A stretch of DNA of 64,000 nucleotides from JAGVGT01 sp963807225 (GTDB lineage: Bacteria; Desulfobacterota; Desulfobulbia; Desulfobulbales; JAGXFP01): NCBI GenBank assembly GCA_963807225.1, contig CAWEAD010000008.1, positions 558,001 to 622,000 of the forward strand, written 5' to 3'. The position numbers and the translations under genes are program-made. The notes beneath the pieces are model-generated. The model did not search any database and was not told where the DNA came from. It saw nothing but the letters and a program-made list of their open reading frames with translations. This document shows positions 20,733 through 28,610 of the stretch, one piece after another (positions within the stretch are counted from its first letter, which is position 1; each line of letters opens with the position of its first letter).

Positions 20733-20794
20733 ACGCATGCGGCGCTAATCGCGGCAAGTTCAGGTGGCGCCGCCGCTGAGTTCAAACGTTAGAC
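20702..20794 (+). other. attC site 1
   Basis: Begins TCTAAC and ends GTTAGAC. The inner arms TCAGCGG and CCGCTGA pair, leaving an imperfect palindrome of about 93 bases. It closes the first cassette. Confidence 0.85.
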
Positions 20795-20803
20795 CAACAA
20801 ATA

Positions 20804-21583
20804 ATGATAATGAATTTTATGCAATTCAAGAATATATTCCTGCAATATTTTTCTGCAATTTTTGGTGCGTTCATAACGCTGGTCTCTTTAGGCCAATACC
20901 TTGAGTTCGGTAGGCTTGATCTGTTTTTTTCACTTCCGTTTTCATTAGGTATTTCATTATTAGGTGGAACGTTTGGCGCAATTTTTGTCTCTTCCATCCG
21001 AAAGACTGAAAAAGATATTGAGAAATACCAACGGACAAAGGAGACCGGAACTACTGGAGTATTTAAATTCATCTTCGGTGCTGAATCACTAAAGTTCGCC
21101 AGTCCATATTCGCCCGAACTTGCAGCATCAAAATTGAAACAGCAAATTACAGAAACACCTTTTCTATTCTTCCCGGTGTGTGAAGATTCTCTGATAGGCA
21201 AGGTAAAAGGTAAAAGCGTAAAGTTGCAATGGGTTATGCGAGGAATGAGAAATTCGTTTAATCCTATATTTAAAGGCAATTTCAGGTCAACCCCAAGCGG
21301 CTCTGAACTCATCGGTACGTATAGGCTATCAAGATTTGTGACTCTATTTTTATGTGTATGGTTTGGCGGCCTTGCGGCAGCGTCATTTATCGCTACTTCT
21401 GTTATCTTTATAAATCAAGGCGTTAACACGTTTCATTCTGCCGCTGGCATATTCATTCTTGTTTTTGTTGGCTTTGCAATCCTTATGGGTGCAAGCGGCA
21501 TTGGACTGGTTGAATTTGGCAAAAAGATTGCACGCGCCAGCCTGTTCAACATGACAGAAGTTATTAAAAACAGCATTCAATGA
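20804..21583 (+). CDS. Cassette-encoded membrane protein
   Basis: A 259-residue protein with two N-terminal hydrophobic segments (residues 9-30 and 40-61), a soluble middle and two C-terminal segments (about 180-203 and 208-235). No family was recognised. ATG 20804 is followed by ATG 20810, either of which could be used; both lie just inside the cassette boundary at 20788. The gene ends 7 bases before its attC. This is the largest intact membrane protein of the array. Confidence 0.6.
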   Translation: MIMNFMQFKNIFLQYFSAIFGAFITLVSLGQYLEFGRLDLFFSLPFSLGISLLGGTFGAIFVSSIRKTEKDIEKYQRTKETGTTGVFKFIFGAESLKFASPYSPELAASKLKQQITETPFLFFPVCEDSLIGKVKGKSVKLQWVMRGMRNSFNPIFKGNFRSTPSGSELIGTYRLSRFVTLFLCVWFGGLAAASFIATSVIFINQGVNTFHSAAGIFILVFVGFAILMGASGIGLVEFGKKIARASLFNMTEVIKNSIQ

Positions 21584-21590
21584 TAAAGAT

Positions 21591-21682
21591 GGTCTAACAA
21601 AGGCATTAAGGCAGACCGCGTAAAATTTCCGCGATTTTCCTGCAACTTCATAGGCGCGGTCTGCTTATGCCCGCCGTTATGC
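21591..21682 (+). other. attC site 2
   Basis: Begins GGTCTAAC and ends GTTATGC. Arms GCAGACCGCG and CGCGGTCTGC are perfectly complementary. Very similar to attC site 5. Confidence 0.9.
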
Positions 21683-21693
21683 CTCATATAAAT

Positions 21694-21903
21694 ATGGAAA
21701 ACGTAGCTATCGTATTTGCAGTCATATCAGGAGTACTACTTATGGCAATTCAACTTCGAAGGCCCAATGGCATGTTGCCTCTTTGGTTCAAAGCTGCAAG
21801 AGATGAGCTCGAGCAACCTATTGATAATATTGATAAAAAACTAGCTATTTGTTCTGGGGTTTCATTTGTCCTGTTCCTTATTTTTCTCGCATTGAGCGTA
21901 TAG
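21694..21903 (+). CDS. Cassette-encoded small two-helix protein (paralogue of 22899-23111)
   Basis: A 69-residue protein: an N-terminal hydrophobic segment, a charged middle with AIQLRRPNGM and PIDNIDKKLAI, then a second hydrophobic segment. The same layout with AVQLRKKDRIGM and PLEPIDKKLLA occurs in another cassette, and this match supports ATG 21694 over earlier in-frame codons that lie in the attC. Likely an inner-membrane protein with a cytoplasmic basic loop; family not recognised. It shares its cassette with the next gene. Confidence 0.6.
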   Translation: MENVAIVFAVISGVLLMAIQLRRPNGMLPLWFKAARDELEQPIDNIDKKLAICSGVSFVLFLIFLALSV

Positions 21904-21946
21904 AGAGAGCACATCATATTAAGCGGACAGGCACTAGAAATTATTT

Positions 21947-22174
21947 ATGGATACTGCATTTTTTATAGGGATATTCTTCTTGTCCATTTCACTTTTCGGA
22001 ACTTTTGCTACTTTTCGGGTCCTGGTTCATAAGGAACTATACTGGGCCTATCCAAACCTTTGGTATAGAAGAAAAGAAGGTTATTCACACAGAATATGCA
22101 ATTTAGTAGGAGTAATTTCTATACCGTTAAACTTGTTTGGCTACTATTTGTCATTTGTGTGTATATTTGCTTGA
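21947..22174 (+). CDS. Cassette-encoded small membrane protein
   Basis: A 75-residue protein with hydrophobic ends (residues 4-24 and 52-74) and a basic, aromatic middle (ELYWAYPNLWYRRKEG). It lies 43 bases after the previous gene. That gap contains ATTAAGCGGAC, resembling the arm of an attC site, so two cassettes may have fused here after loss of an attC. Function unknown. Confidence 0.5.
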   Translation: MDTAFFIGIFFLSISLFGTFATFRVLVHKELYWAYPNLWYRRKEGYSHRICNLVGVISIPLNLFGYYLSFVCIFA

Positions 22175-22201
22175 AATTATTAATAAAAACAAAAACATAA
22201 T

Positions 22202-22264
22202 GCATAACAACCAAGTCGTGCGTGACGGCTGCCACGCAGCCGCCCCACACTTGAAACGTTCGGC
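22202..22264 (+). other. attC site 3
   Basis: Begins GCATAAC and ends GTTCGGC. CAAGT pairs with ACTTG and GGCTG with CAGCC around a short loop; about 63 bases, the shortest site in the array. Confidence 0.85.
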
Positions 22265-22340
22265 TGCAGTAAAATAAAGAAAAGAGATACAAATTAATAA
22301 CAGGATCAGGTGCAACACTGAATAGGAGTTGGCTCAAAGA

Positions 22341-22655
22341 ATGGGTTTTATACAATATTTTTTTATATTTAGTATTACAATTTCGACATTTATCCTTTGC
22401 AAGGGAAGCAAAGATATTGTTTCGCTCAGGCAGTCATTCCCATTTATTGGAGTTGGTCTAATCTCGTTGTTGCTTCTACTTGCTTATTACATGTTCTTTT
22501 ATACTTTTGATATTGATGTGATTTTTTCTGAGCTTCTATTTAAAAATCCTGATAGCTGGTTAGTACGAAAAACCATTTTTTTGTCTTACATGTGCATATA
22601 TATAGGCATATTTATGCAACTAATTGTTTTGAAGAAAAAATATCAAAAAAAATAA
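22341..22655 (+). CDS. Cassette-encoded membrane protein
   Basis: A protein of about 104 residues with three hydrophobic segments (residues 3-20, 36-55, 77-97) and a lysine-rich C-terminus (KKKYQKK). No family recognised. TTG 22329 is an alternative start, but it directly abuts the AGGAG at 22323-22327, so ATG 22341 is preferred. It ends 8 bases before attC 4. Confidence 0.5.
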   Translation: MGFIQYFFIFSITISTFILCKGSKDIVSLRQSFPFIGVGLISLLLLLAYYMFFYTFDIDVIFSELLFKNPDSWLVRKTIFLSYMCIYIGIFMQLIVLKKKYQKK

Positions 22656-22662
22656 AAACATT

Positions 22663-22731
22663 GCCGAACCAGGCGTTCAAGAGTGACGTCTAGGCCTACG
22701 GCCTATCCGCCCCTTAACTTGAACGTTGGGT
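22663..22731 (+). other. attC site 4
   Basis: Begins GCCGAAC and ends GTTGGGT, a full match to the GTTRRRY core. GTTCAAG pairs with CTTGAAC and TAGGCC with GGCCTA. Confidence 0.9.
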
Positions 22732-22741
22732 GTAACAAATT

Positions 22742-22897
22742 TTGCAAGCCGCAATCGGAATTATATTCGTTTTATTAGCTATTTGGCTAAACATGAATTC
22801 TAGCTCAACGTACATGGGTTATATGAGCATGGTCTTGGGTCTAGTTGGTGCTGCAATAATATTGAAATTTAGACCTAAAATGAAACAAGACAAATAA
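22742..22897 (+). CDS. Very small cassette-encoded membrane protein
   Basis: A 51-residue open frame from TTG 22742, starting 15 bases inside the cassette. Two hydrophobic stretches (residues 3-17 and 26-44) are followed by a basic tail (KFRPKMKQDK). The following gene begins two bases after the stop, suggesting co-translation. No clear ribosome site was seen, so the start is uncertain. Confidence 0.4.
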   Translation: MQAAIGIIFVLLAIWLNMNSSSTYMGYMSMVLGLVGAAIILKFRPKMKQDK

Positions 22898-22898
22898 T

Positions 22899-23111
22899 AT
22901 GGAATATATATTTGCAATATTTTTTCTAGCCAGCGGTTGCTGCTTAGCTGCTGTCCAATTGAGAAAGAAAGATAGAATAGGGATGATTTGGGAAAAAAGG
23001 GTGTGGAATGAGTTCACAAAGCCTCTTGAACCAATAGACAAAAAACTATTAGCTTTTTCGGCTATATTTTTCGTAATTGCTATCACAATTGCGTTGATTG
23101 AAGCTACTTAA
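22899..23111 (+). CDS. Cassette-encoded small two-helix protein (paralogue of 21694-21903)
   Basis: A 70-residue protein with an N-terminal helix (FAIFFLASGCCLAAVQLRKK), a charged loop with PLEPIDKKLLAF, and a C-terminal helix. It aligns along its length with the product of 21694-21903 in a different cassette, including the QLR(R/K), P(I/L)(D/E), and IDKKL positions. Two different cassettes carrying related genes argue for real function. Family not recognised. Confidence 0.6.
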   Translation: MEYIFAIFFLASGCCLAAVQLRKKDRIGMIWEKRVWNEFTKPLEPIDKKLLAFSAIFFVIAITIALIEAT

Positions 23112-23123
23112 AATAAAAGGAAT

Positions 23124-23214
23124 CACCCAACAAAGACATTAAGCAGACCGCGAGAACGTTGCCGAATTTATCTGCACCTTCATTGGCGCGGTCTGCTTAT
23201 GCCGGTCGTTATGC
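23124..23214 (+). other. attC site 5
   Basis: Begins CACCCAAC and ends GTTATGC. The arms GCAGACCGCG and CGCGGTCTGC are identical to those of attC site 2, showing a shared subfamily of sites. Confidence 0.9.
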
Positions 23215-23230
23215 CCCAAAGTGAAAAATA

Positions 23231-23539
23231 ATGGATTGGATTTGGAAAATTAGCTCAACGTTTATTATTTCTGTGTTTTGTTTAAACGCATATTTGATCA
23301 ATAAACTCAAACAAGTCAGTACAGAAGAGTATGAAAAAGCTGGGAAACCTTGGTGGTTTTGGAATGATCACCGATCCTTTATTTATATGAACTATGTGTT
23401 AAGCCAAGGTTATAAAAATATTAATGATCAAGAACTGGTGTTTTTATTCAAAATTTCAAGGGTGTTGTTTCTTTTCATTTTAATGTTCATTTTTGTTTTC
23501 ATCGTTTCATACATTTTTAGATTTATTACAGGTAACTAA
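23231..23539 (+). CDS. Cassette-encoded membrane protein
   Basis: A 102-residue protein with an N-terminal hydrophobic segment (residues 6-25), an aromatic soluble part (GKPWWFWNDHRSFIYMNY) and a strong C-terminal membrane segment (residues 74-97). The cassette runs from 23208 to 23671. No family recognised. Confidence 0.55.
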   Translation: MDWIWKISSTFIISVFCLNAYLINKLKQVSTEEYEKAGKPWWFWNDHRSFIYMNYVLSQGYKNINDQELVFLFKISRVLFLFILMFIFVFIVSYIFRFITGN

Positions 23540-23606
23540 AAGCCACAACATATAAAAAATAAACCTTCGATAAAGACCGTAAATATTCAATATAATTAAT
23601 TAATTT

Positions 23607-23675
23607 GGCATAACAAATGGGTGGAGTTCGACGGTAAAACCTGCGGTTTTCCGCGTCTCACCCTTAACGTTGAGC
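23607..23675 (+). other. attC site 6, interrupted at its GTT core by the IS element
   Basis: Begins GGCATAAC. Arms GGGTG/CACCC and AAAACC/GGTTTT pair. The final core reads AACGTT and is then directly followed by the IS end GAGCCTGTAGAA instead of a cassette; the expected continuation GTTAAGC appears on the other side of the element at 25485. Confidence 0.85.
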
Positions 23676-25484
23676 CTGTAGAAAAAGTATAATTAGCTGT
23701 AATTATTCAGTAAAATGCTGTAAAATCCGGTTGGTTTCTGCAACGTCACCACTTAACTTCAGCACCGGTTACAGCAATGGCCAAATACAAAGCGCATTCT
23801 TACGCACAAGGGGCTTTCATCCCCGTCCACTTCGAGCACCAGATTCAACCCGGCACTTTCGAGTACACCCTGAGCCGGTTGATCGACTCCGAACTCGATC
23901 TCTCCATCTTCGATTCCCGCTTCAATAACGATGAGAACGGCGCTCCGGCTTACGATCCCAAGTTGCTCCTGAAGATCGTGCTGTTCGCCTATTCGCGGGG
24001 CATCACCTCCAGCCGGAAGATCGCCCGGGCCTGCGAGGAGAATGTGGTCTTCATGGCGCTGTCGGCCAACACCCGACCGCACTTCACCACCATCGCCAAC
24101 TTTGTCTCCAGCCTGGATAAGGAGATAAGCCACCTGTTCCGCGACGTACTTCTGGTCTGTGACGAGATGGGCTTGATCGGTCGGGAGATGTTCGCCATCG
24201 ACGGCTGCAAGCTGCCGAGCAACGCCAGCAAGGAATGGAGTGGGACCAAGGCGGACTTCGCCAAGAAGGCGGCCAAGATGGAGAGGGCCATCGAGCGGAT
24301 CATCCAGCGCCACCAGATCGCCGACCACTCAGGCACCGAGCGCGAACTTAAGAAGCGTGATGACCAGTATGTCGAGAAGCTCCGGCGTCACATCAAGAAG
24401 ATCCGCGACTTCACGGACAAGAATGACGACAAGCCCGGCAAGACCGGCAAGCCCCGGAAGAGCAACATCACCGACAACGACTCGGCCAAGATGAAGACTT
24501 CCAAAGGCGTGATTCAGGGCTATGACGGAGTGGCCTCAGTGGATAGCAAGTACCAGATAGTTGTCCATGCCGAAGCCTTCGGCGAGGCGCAGGAGCACGA
24601 TCTTCTGCAGCCGATGGTCGAGGGAACCGCAGAGAACTTCAAGGCGCTTGGTGAGCCGGAGGTTTTCAAGGAGGCCCGGCTCACCGCCGACAGCGGCTTC
24701 CACAACGAAGCGAACATGGCGATGCTGGCCGAAAAGGAGGTCGACGGCTACGTGGCCGACAACCGCTTCCGCAAGCGCGATCCTCTCTTCCAGGATGCCG
24801 AGCGCTACAAGGAACGACATCGGCAGGAAAGAGCCGCCTTCGAGGGCAGGAGCAAAAGCACTTTCAAGAGCAGTGATTTCACCTTCGCCGAAGATTTGTC
24901 CTACTGCATCTGCCCGGCCGGCAAGAAGATGTATCGAAGCGGTACCAATATCGATGACGGCAAACACCTGTCGCACCGGTTCAAAGGTACGAAGTCGGCC
25001 TGCGTACCATGCCATCTCCGCCACCAGTGTCTGCGTAAGCCGGAGACCACGGAGTTCCGGCAGGTAGCTTACTTCCACGGCCGGTCGGCCCAGGGCAAAA
25101 CCACCTTCACCGAGAAGATGAAACACAAGATCGATTCAGCCGTCGGCCGTTTCATCTACAGCCGGAGATTGGGGACGGTCGAACCGGTCTTCGCCCATAT
25201 CTGCCACGTCCTGGGGTTGAAACGCTTCTCCTTCCGGGGCAAAACCAAGGTAAACAGCCAGTGGCAAATGTTCTGCCTGATCCACAACCTCAAGAAGATC
25301 CACCAGTTCGGCCTGGCATATGCCTAAAAGGTTCCAGGCGGATAATTCAGGCTAGGATTTAACTTGGTGATTGAGTAGAATCCATCCAGGCAAACGGCAA
25401 GAAAAACCATAAATCAAGGTCATTAGAGAAACCGGCAACCAGGCGGGGAAGAAGTTTCTGGCCGGTGGGTAATTCTACACACTC
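23672..25484 (+). mobile_element. IS1182-family insertion sequence at an attC junction
   Basis: Left end GAGCCTGTAGAA (23672-23683) and right end TTCTACACACTC (25473-25484) are imperfect inverted repeats. GTT flanks both sides (23669-23671 and 25485-25487), so there is either a 3-base target duplication or an insertion exactly at the attC GTT. The element holds one transposase gene. A diverged, truncated relative begins at 63180 at the same position of another attC, and a more degenerate left end is at 26646. Confidence 0.85.
23777..25327 (+). CDS. IS1182-family DDE transposase
   Basis: A 516-residue transposase. The N-terminal DUF772-like region (LSRLIDSELDLSIFDSRFNN, KLLLKIVLFAYSRGITSSRK) is followed by the DDE catalytic core: AIDGCKLPSNASKEW (first Asp), LTADSGFHNE (second Asp) and GTVEPVFAHICHVLG (Glu). 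A cysteine-rich stretch, CICPAGKKMYRSG with CVPCHLRHQC, lies near residues 376-416 and is usual for the family. It looks complete and active. It is GC-rich unlike the surrounding cassettes, so it arrived from a different source than the cassette genes. Confidence 0.9.
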   Translation: MAKYKAHSYAQGAFIPVHFEHQIQPGTFEYTLSRLIDSELDLSIFDSRFNNDENGAPAYDPKLLLKIVLFAYSRGITSSRKIARACEENVVFMALSANTRPHFTTIANFVSSLDKEISHLFRDVLLVCDEMGLIGREMFAIDGCKLPSNASKEWSGTKADFAKKAAKMERAIERIIQRHQIADHSGTERELKKRDDQYVEKLRRHIKKIRDFTDKNDDKPGKTGKPRKSNITDNDSAKMKTSKGVIQGYDGVASVDSKYQIVVHAEAFGEAQEHDLLQPMVEGTAENFKALGEPEVFKEARLTADSGFHNEANMAMLAEKEVDGYVADNRFRKRDPLFQDAERYKERHRQERAAFEGRSKSTFKSSDFTFAEDLSYCICPAGKKMYRSGTNIDDGKHLSHRFKGTKSACVPCHLRHQCLRKPETTEFRQVAYFHGRSAQGKTTFTEKMKHKIDSAVGRFIYSRRLGTVEPVFAHICHVLGLKRFSFRGKTKVNSQWQMFCLIHNLKKIHQFGLAYA

Positions 25485-25501
25485 GTTAAGCATAAAAAGA
25501 T

Positions 25502-26586
25502 ATGTCTACCATTAAGCTAGGAACTAGACGACTTACGACGCGCTCGGAGTATGTACTAATAAATCGGGCGAGATCAACATCCAGAAAAAGTTCGCCATAG
25601 GCAAAACGATCTCAATATATTTAGGCCCCAAACCTCCTCACGGAATCTATTATTTTGAAGGGACTCGATTCGCAGTACTTGGAAGGAAATCTCCAATTTT
25701 AAAAAGCAGTAACGAGCATGAGTCTTCATGTTTTTTAGAAATTTGCGTATTAACACAACGAACAATCACCCCTGGCCAGGTTGCGAAACTCAAGAACAAA
25801 GACGATAAAATCAAAGAAAAATTTCTCGATGAGGCAAGGAAGAACCCTGAAGAAACTCAAAATATTCTAGACGCAATTAGTGGAGCATTAGCACTTCGCT
25901 TGCATCGTCAACTAATACTTAGTCCTCTTATCGAAAATGTATTTATATATGGTGATTTTGAACCAACTCGCTCATATGAGAGCCCAGTTGTTGAAATGTT
26001 GGAAGGCATTGACACTAATATCAATACCCAGCCGCACATAAACAGGCTTATGGAGGGCATGTCTCATGCACCCAAAGACGTGTTGTTAAATGCAGGTTCA
26101 ATTTTACATTGGTTGCTCAAGGCGTGGAAAGAAAGTGATTCTATCTCTAGATTCATGTATTTGTTTATTCCGCTTGAATCATTAATGCAATTCATCGAAG
26201 AACAACCTTCCGATTCCACATCAGAACTTGAAGAAATTGAAATCATAGTAAAATCATGTAACGCTACAAATAAAGACAAACTTCTTCAATTCATCAAAAA
26301 CGCTAAAACTAGGTTTGGACCAACTCTAAACTCACGCTTCGAGGCGTTTGCCCGATCAGCTGCGATTCCTGGGTGGGAGTTGGATGTCCAAGCGTTCAAA
26401 AAATTCAATCGAATGAGAAATTTATTGCTTCATGCTGGGAAAAAGAATGTTCGTAGCCATATAAATTTTGACGAGAACACTAGGACTCTTGAGGACTTAG
26501 TCGAAAGATACATTTCATTTGCTTTGACAGGGAGCGCAGAAGTTTACCCAAGCAGGTGGCGTCCTTTACGAAACAAAATTGCTTAA
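25502..26586 (+). pseudogene. Cassette-encoded HEPN-like protein, probable frameshift near the start
   Basis: A long frame is open from 25528 to 26586 but has no ATG, GTG or TTG before 25900. A fitting start, ATG 25502 (MSTIKLGTRRLTTRSEYVLI), is in a different frame and joins after one indel near 25555-25565. The restored protein is about 360 residues. The C-terminal third contains FKKFNRMRNLLLHAGKKN, with the R-x4-H motif of HEPN ribonuclease-like domains, resembling Apea-like HEPN proteins. HEPN domains often act in defence or toxin systems by cutting RNA. The stop codon overlaps the attC start GCTTAAC, as expected for a cassette gene. The function is inference. Confidence 0.5.
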
Positions 26587-26649
26587 CAAATCTATTAAGG
26601 CTGAAAACCTGGCCTGCGGCCAGTTTTCAGCTGATAGCAGCCGTTGAGC
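26581..26649 (+). other. attC site 7, followed by an IS-end remnant
   Basis: Begins GCTTAAC, exactly complementary to the cassette start GTTAAGC at 25485. Arms CTGAAAAC/GTTTTCAG and CTGGCC/GGCCAG pair around TGC. The core GTT at 26643-26645 is followed by GAGCTTGTAGAA, like the IS1182 end, instead of a cassette. Confidence 0.85.
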
Positions 26650-26700
26650 TTGTAGAATAAGTCAAATCACATCAAATTTTGGCTGTAATTATGCGATTTA
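26646..26700 (+). mobile_element. Degenerate left end of an IS1182-like element
   Basis: GAGCTTGTAGAATAAGT and, further on, GGCTGTAATTAT correspond to GAGCCTGTAGAAAAAGT and AGCTGTAATTAT of the complete element. No transposase follows. It sits at the same position relative to the attC core as the other two copies. Confidence 0.6.
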
Positions 26701-26728
26701 TACTTCAAGAACAGGCTATATCGGCTAC

Positions 26729-26848
26729 GGTCGGGGTCGGACCAAGCTAACTGTTTGATGTTGTTTGAGTTGTGCTTGAAAAGTGCCAGTTTTTGAGCCT
26801 TAGAGATACCTTTTCGATGCCAAAAAGCTGGTTCTAAGCTTTGCCCCC
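26729..26848. repeat. Dispersed repeat A, copy 1
   Basis: Starts GGTCGGGGTCGGACCAAGC, then a variable stretch, GAGCCTTAGAGATACCTTTT and a GC-poor end reading AAGCTTTGCCCCC. Related segments occur at six more places up to 33425, always between genes. Function unknown. Confidence 0.6.
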
Positions 26849-27101
26849 ATATTTTGTAACAGCCTTACGTCTGGCGCTATCGGACCAACGAGTTCGGTGT
26901 CGGGGTTGGGAGGAAGAAGGGAACGGTGATGATTACATGCGTTTCGGCAGATGATTGTCTGATACGATCTCGAAATTGAGAAAGTTATGAAATCATGACC
27001 GCCCCGTTGACCCGTCGTTGACTCGCTTCCGCCAACGAAATCGGGGGAAGTCCATTTTGCATAATCTCAACGGTTTTATGCCCTCGGGGAGGGGGATTAA
27101 C

Positions 27102-27677
27102 TTGAGAATATTTATTTCCTTGCTTCTGGTAAGTTTTTTTGCAGTTTATGGATGGGGAATCAAGCCAGAAGTTGTGCGCTCAGCTCACGCGAGCTTGGCA
27201 GAGCAGCAAGACGATTTATGGGGCGACACAACTCCAAAGGGTAAAGAATCAACTCAGCTTGATCCTGTTGATGTGGATAAATTGATTCAGCTCTTGCCGT
27301 CTGAGAACCAGCAAGTCAGAGAGGAAGCATTTAATTCTCTTATGGATGCTAAACCTTGGACACCTCTGATGGCTGAAGCTATCAGCAGTTACTCAACTCA
27401 GTACATGAATGAGAGAGGTAAACTTAAAATAGCAAGTTATTTGGTTGGAGCAAAAATGGGCAAATATTCTGTGAAGAACTTAATTAATTTGTTAGCAAGT
27501 GATAACGGAGGAGTGCGAGCCAAAGCGGCAAAACTACTAGGAGCAATTGGGGCTGAGGCCGCTGAGGCAATTCCAGCTTTGGAAGTAGTATCAAAGAATG
27601 ATGCCCGTAAAATTGAGAAAGTTGCAAAACATGCACTGCGGAAGATTACCTTATCAACTATGGTCAACAGCGAATAA
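27102..27677 (+). CDS. Exported HEAT-repeat-like protein
   Basis: A 191-residue protein with an N-terminal signal sequence (LRIFISLLLVSFFAVYGWG) followed by helical repeats; the region INLLASDNGGVRAKAAKLLG and AIPALEVVSKNDARKIEKVA has the spacing of HEAT repeats that make protein-binding scaffolds. TTG 27102 was chosen because GGGGAGGGGG lies just upstream and the signal peptide begins there; longer in-frame starts back to 27018 are possible. Probably periplasmic. Flanked on both sides by repeat A, so it may have arrived as a unit. Partner unknown. Confidence 0.5.
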   Translation: MRIFISLLLVSFFAVYGWGIKPEVVRSAHASLAEQQDDLWGDTTPKGKESTQLDPVDVDKLIQLLPSENQQVREEAFNSLMDAKPWTPLMAEAISSYSTQYMNERGKLKIASYLVGAKMGKYSVKNLINLLASDNGGVRAKAAKLLGAIGAEAAEAIPALEVVSKNDARKIEKVAKHALRKITLSTMVNSE

Positions 27678-27698
27678 GTCTATGAACACTCGAGCAAC

Positions 27699-27751
27699 GG
27701 TCGGGGGCGGATCAAGCTAACTGTTTGATGTTGTTTGAGTTGTGCTTGAGT
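27699..27751. repeat. Dispersed repeat A, copy 2 (left part only)
   Basis: GGTCGGGGGCGGATCAAGC then CTAACTGTTTGATGTTGTTT, nearly identical to the first 50 bases of copy 1; the right part is missing. Confidence 0.6.
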
Positions 27752-27986
27752 TATGTGAAGGGGTGATGAAGGGGTCGGATCTGTTTTTGACTCTTAACGA
27801 CCCAGCGACCTGACCCTCGTTCTTTCTCTTCATCATCACTTCCGGGCCATGACCGCCTTGAGCCCGTTGGAGTATCAGTGATGGGGTCAGGCTTGACAAT
27901 TTGACATTTTTGCTTGGCGATAAGTCAACATATCTCTTGAACAGGTTGTCTGACGATTTGGAAAGAAATGAACATATAATGTCGTT

Positions 27987-28610
27987 ATGCCAACTCGTAT
28001 AGGACTTATCAGTGATGTACATGCAAGCCCGGCTCCTGTTGAGGAAGCGATGGCTTTATTTAAGCATTGGCAGGTCGATAAGATCATTTGTGCTGGGGAC
28101 ATTGCAGGTTATAACTACCAGCTCGAATCGACTGTCGATCTGCTGATTAAAAACGACTGCGATGCTATTATCGGGAATCACGATCAAATTTATCTTGAAG
28201 AAAACAAATATGCGCAAAATTCAAAATGCCGAGATTATCTGCAATCTTTAACTGATGTACTTGAATTTATTGTTGAGGAGAAAAGCATATACGTTGTGCA
28301 TGAGAGCCCACCTGTTTCACAACATGGTGGTATACGATTGCTCGATGAAAATGGAAAAATCGATGAACATCAGAGGCAGCACTGGAGTGGATTGCTAAAG
28401 GACTTTGCGTATGACGTGCTGATTATTGGTCATACCCATCAAGTGTTTGCAGAACTGTTAGGGAATGTACTTGTAATTAACCCCGGGAGTAGTGTTTACA
28501 ACCACAGTTGTGCTATCTTAAACCTTCCTGACCTGACGGTGAATTTTTACAATTTAAGTGGCAGTGAAATGGTGAAAAGCTGGAATTGGGGTCTCGTTGT
28601 CAGGAATTAG
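27987..28610 (+). CDS. Calcineurin-like metallophosphoesterase (YfcE-type)
   Basis: A 207-residue protein with the metal-binding motifs of the family: ISDVHASPAPVEEA (residue 8, D-x-H), CAGDIAGYN (residue 36, GD), IIGNHDQIY (residue 62, GNHD), VVHESPP and IIGHTHQVF (residue 145, GHTH). YfcE/MJ0936-type enzymes hydrolyse phosphodiesters with divalent metal, but natural substrates are rarely known. Size and motif order are complete. No operon partner is evident; the repeat-rich surroundings suggest an accessory gene. Confidence 0.85.
   Translation: MPTRIGLISDVHASPAPVEEAMALFKHWQVDKIICAGDIAGYNYQLESTVDLLIKNDCDAIIGNHDQIYLEENKYAQNSKCRDYLQSLTDVLEFIVEEKSIYVVHESPPVSQHGGIRLLDENGKIDEHQRQHWSGLLKDFAYDVLIIGHTHQVFAELLGNVLVINPGSSVYNHSCAILNLPDLTVNFYNLSGSEMVKSWNWGLVVRN

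Larger units (their letters stand above)
20291..26649 (+). mobile_element. Integron gene-cassette array without integrase (seven attC sites)
   Basis: Seven attC sites in the same orientation separate short AT-rich genes. At every cassette the first eight bases after and including GTT are complementary to the start of that cassette's own attC: GTTAGAAG/CTTCTAAC, GTTAGACC/GGTCTAAC, GTTGGGTG/CACCCAAC, GTTATGCC/GGCATAAC and GTTAAGCA/TGCTTAAC are perfect, two others match seven of eight. This is the expected signature of circular cassettes inserted by an integron integrase. No intI is in the window, so this is a detached cluster or the far part of a longer array. An IS1182-like element splits the sixth attC from the seventh cassette. 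Confidence 0.9.

Noticed and set aside
21903..21947. Additional attC site between two genes
   Set aside because: Only one arm-like stretch (ATTAAGCGGAC) is present; no partner arm or core sites, so at most a remnant.
23672..25484. Transposase unit as a normal gene cassette
   Set aside because: It starts after an attC core, but no attC with a GCTCAAC start is present at its right end, and it has inverted IS ends. It is an insertion sequence.
19693..26700. Integron integrase gene
   Set aside because: No tyrosine recombinase motif in any frame of this region; the space before the first cassette is only about 600 bases.
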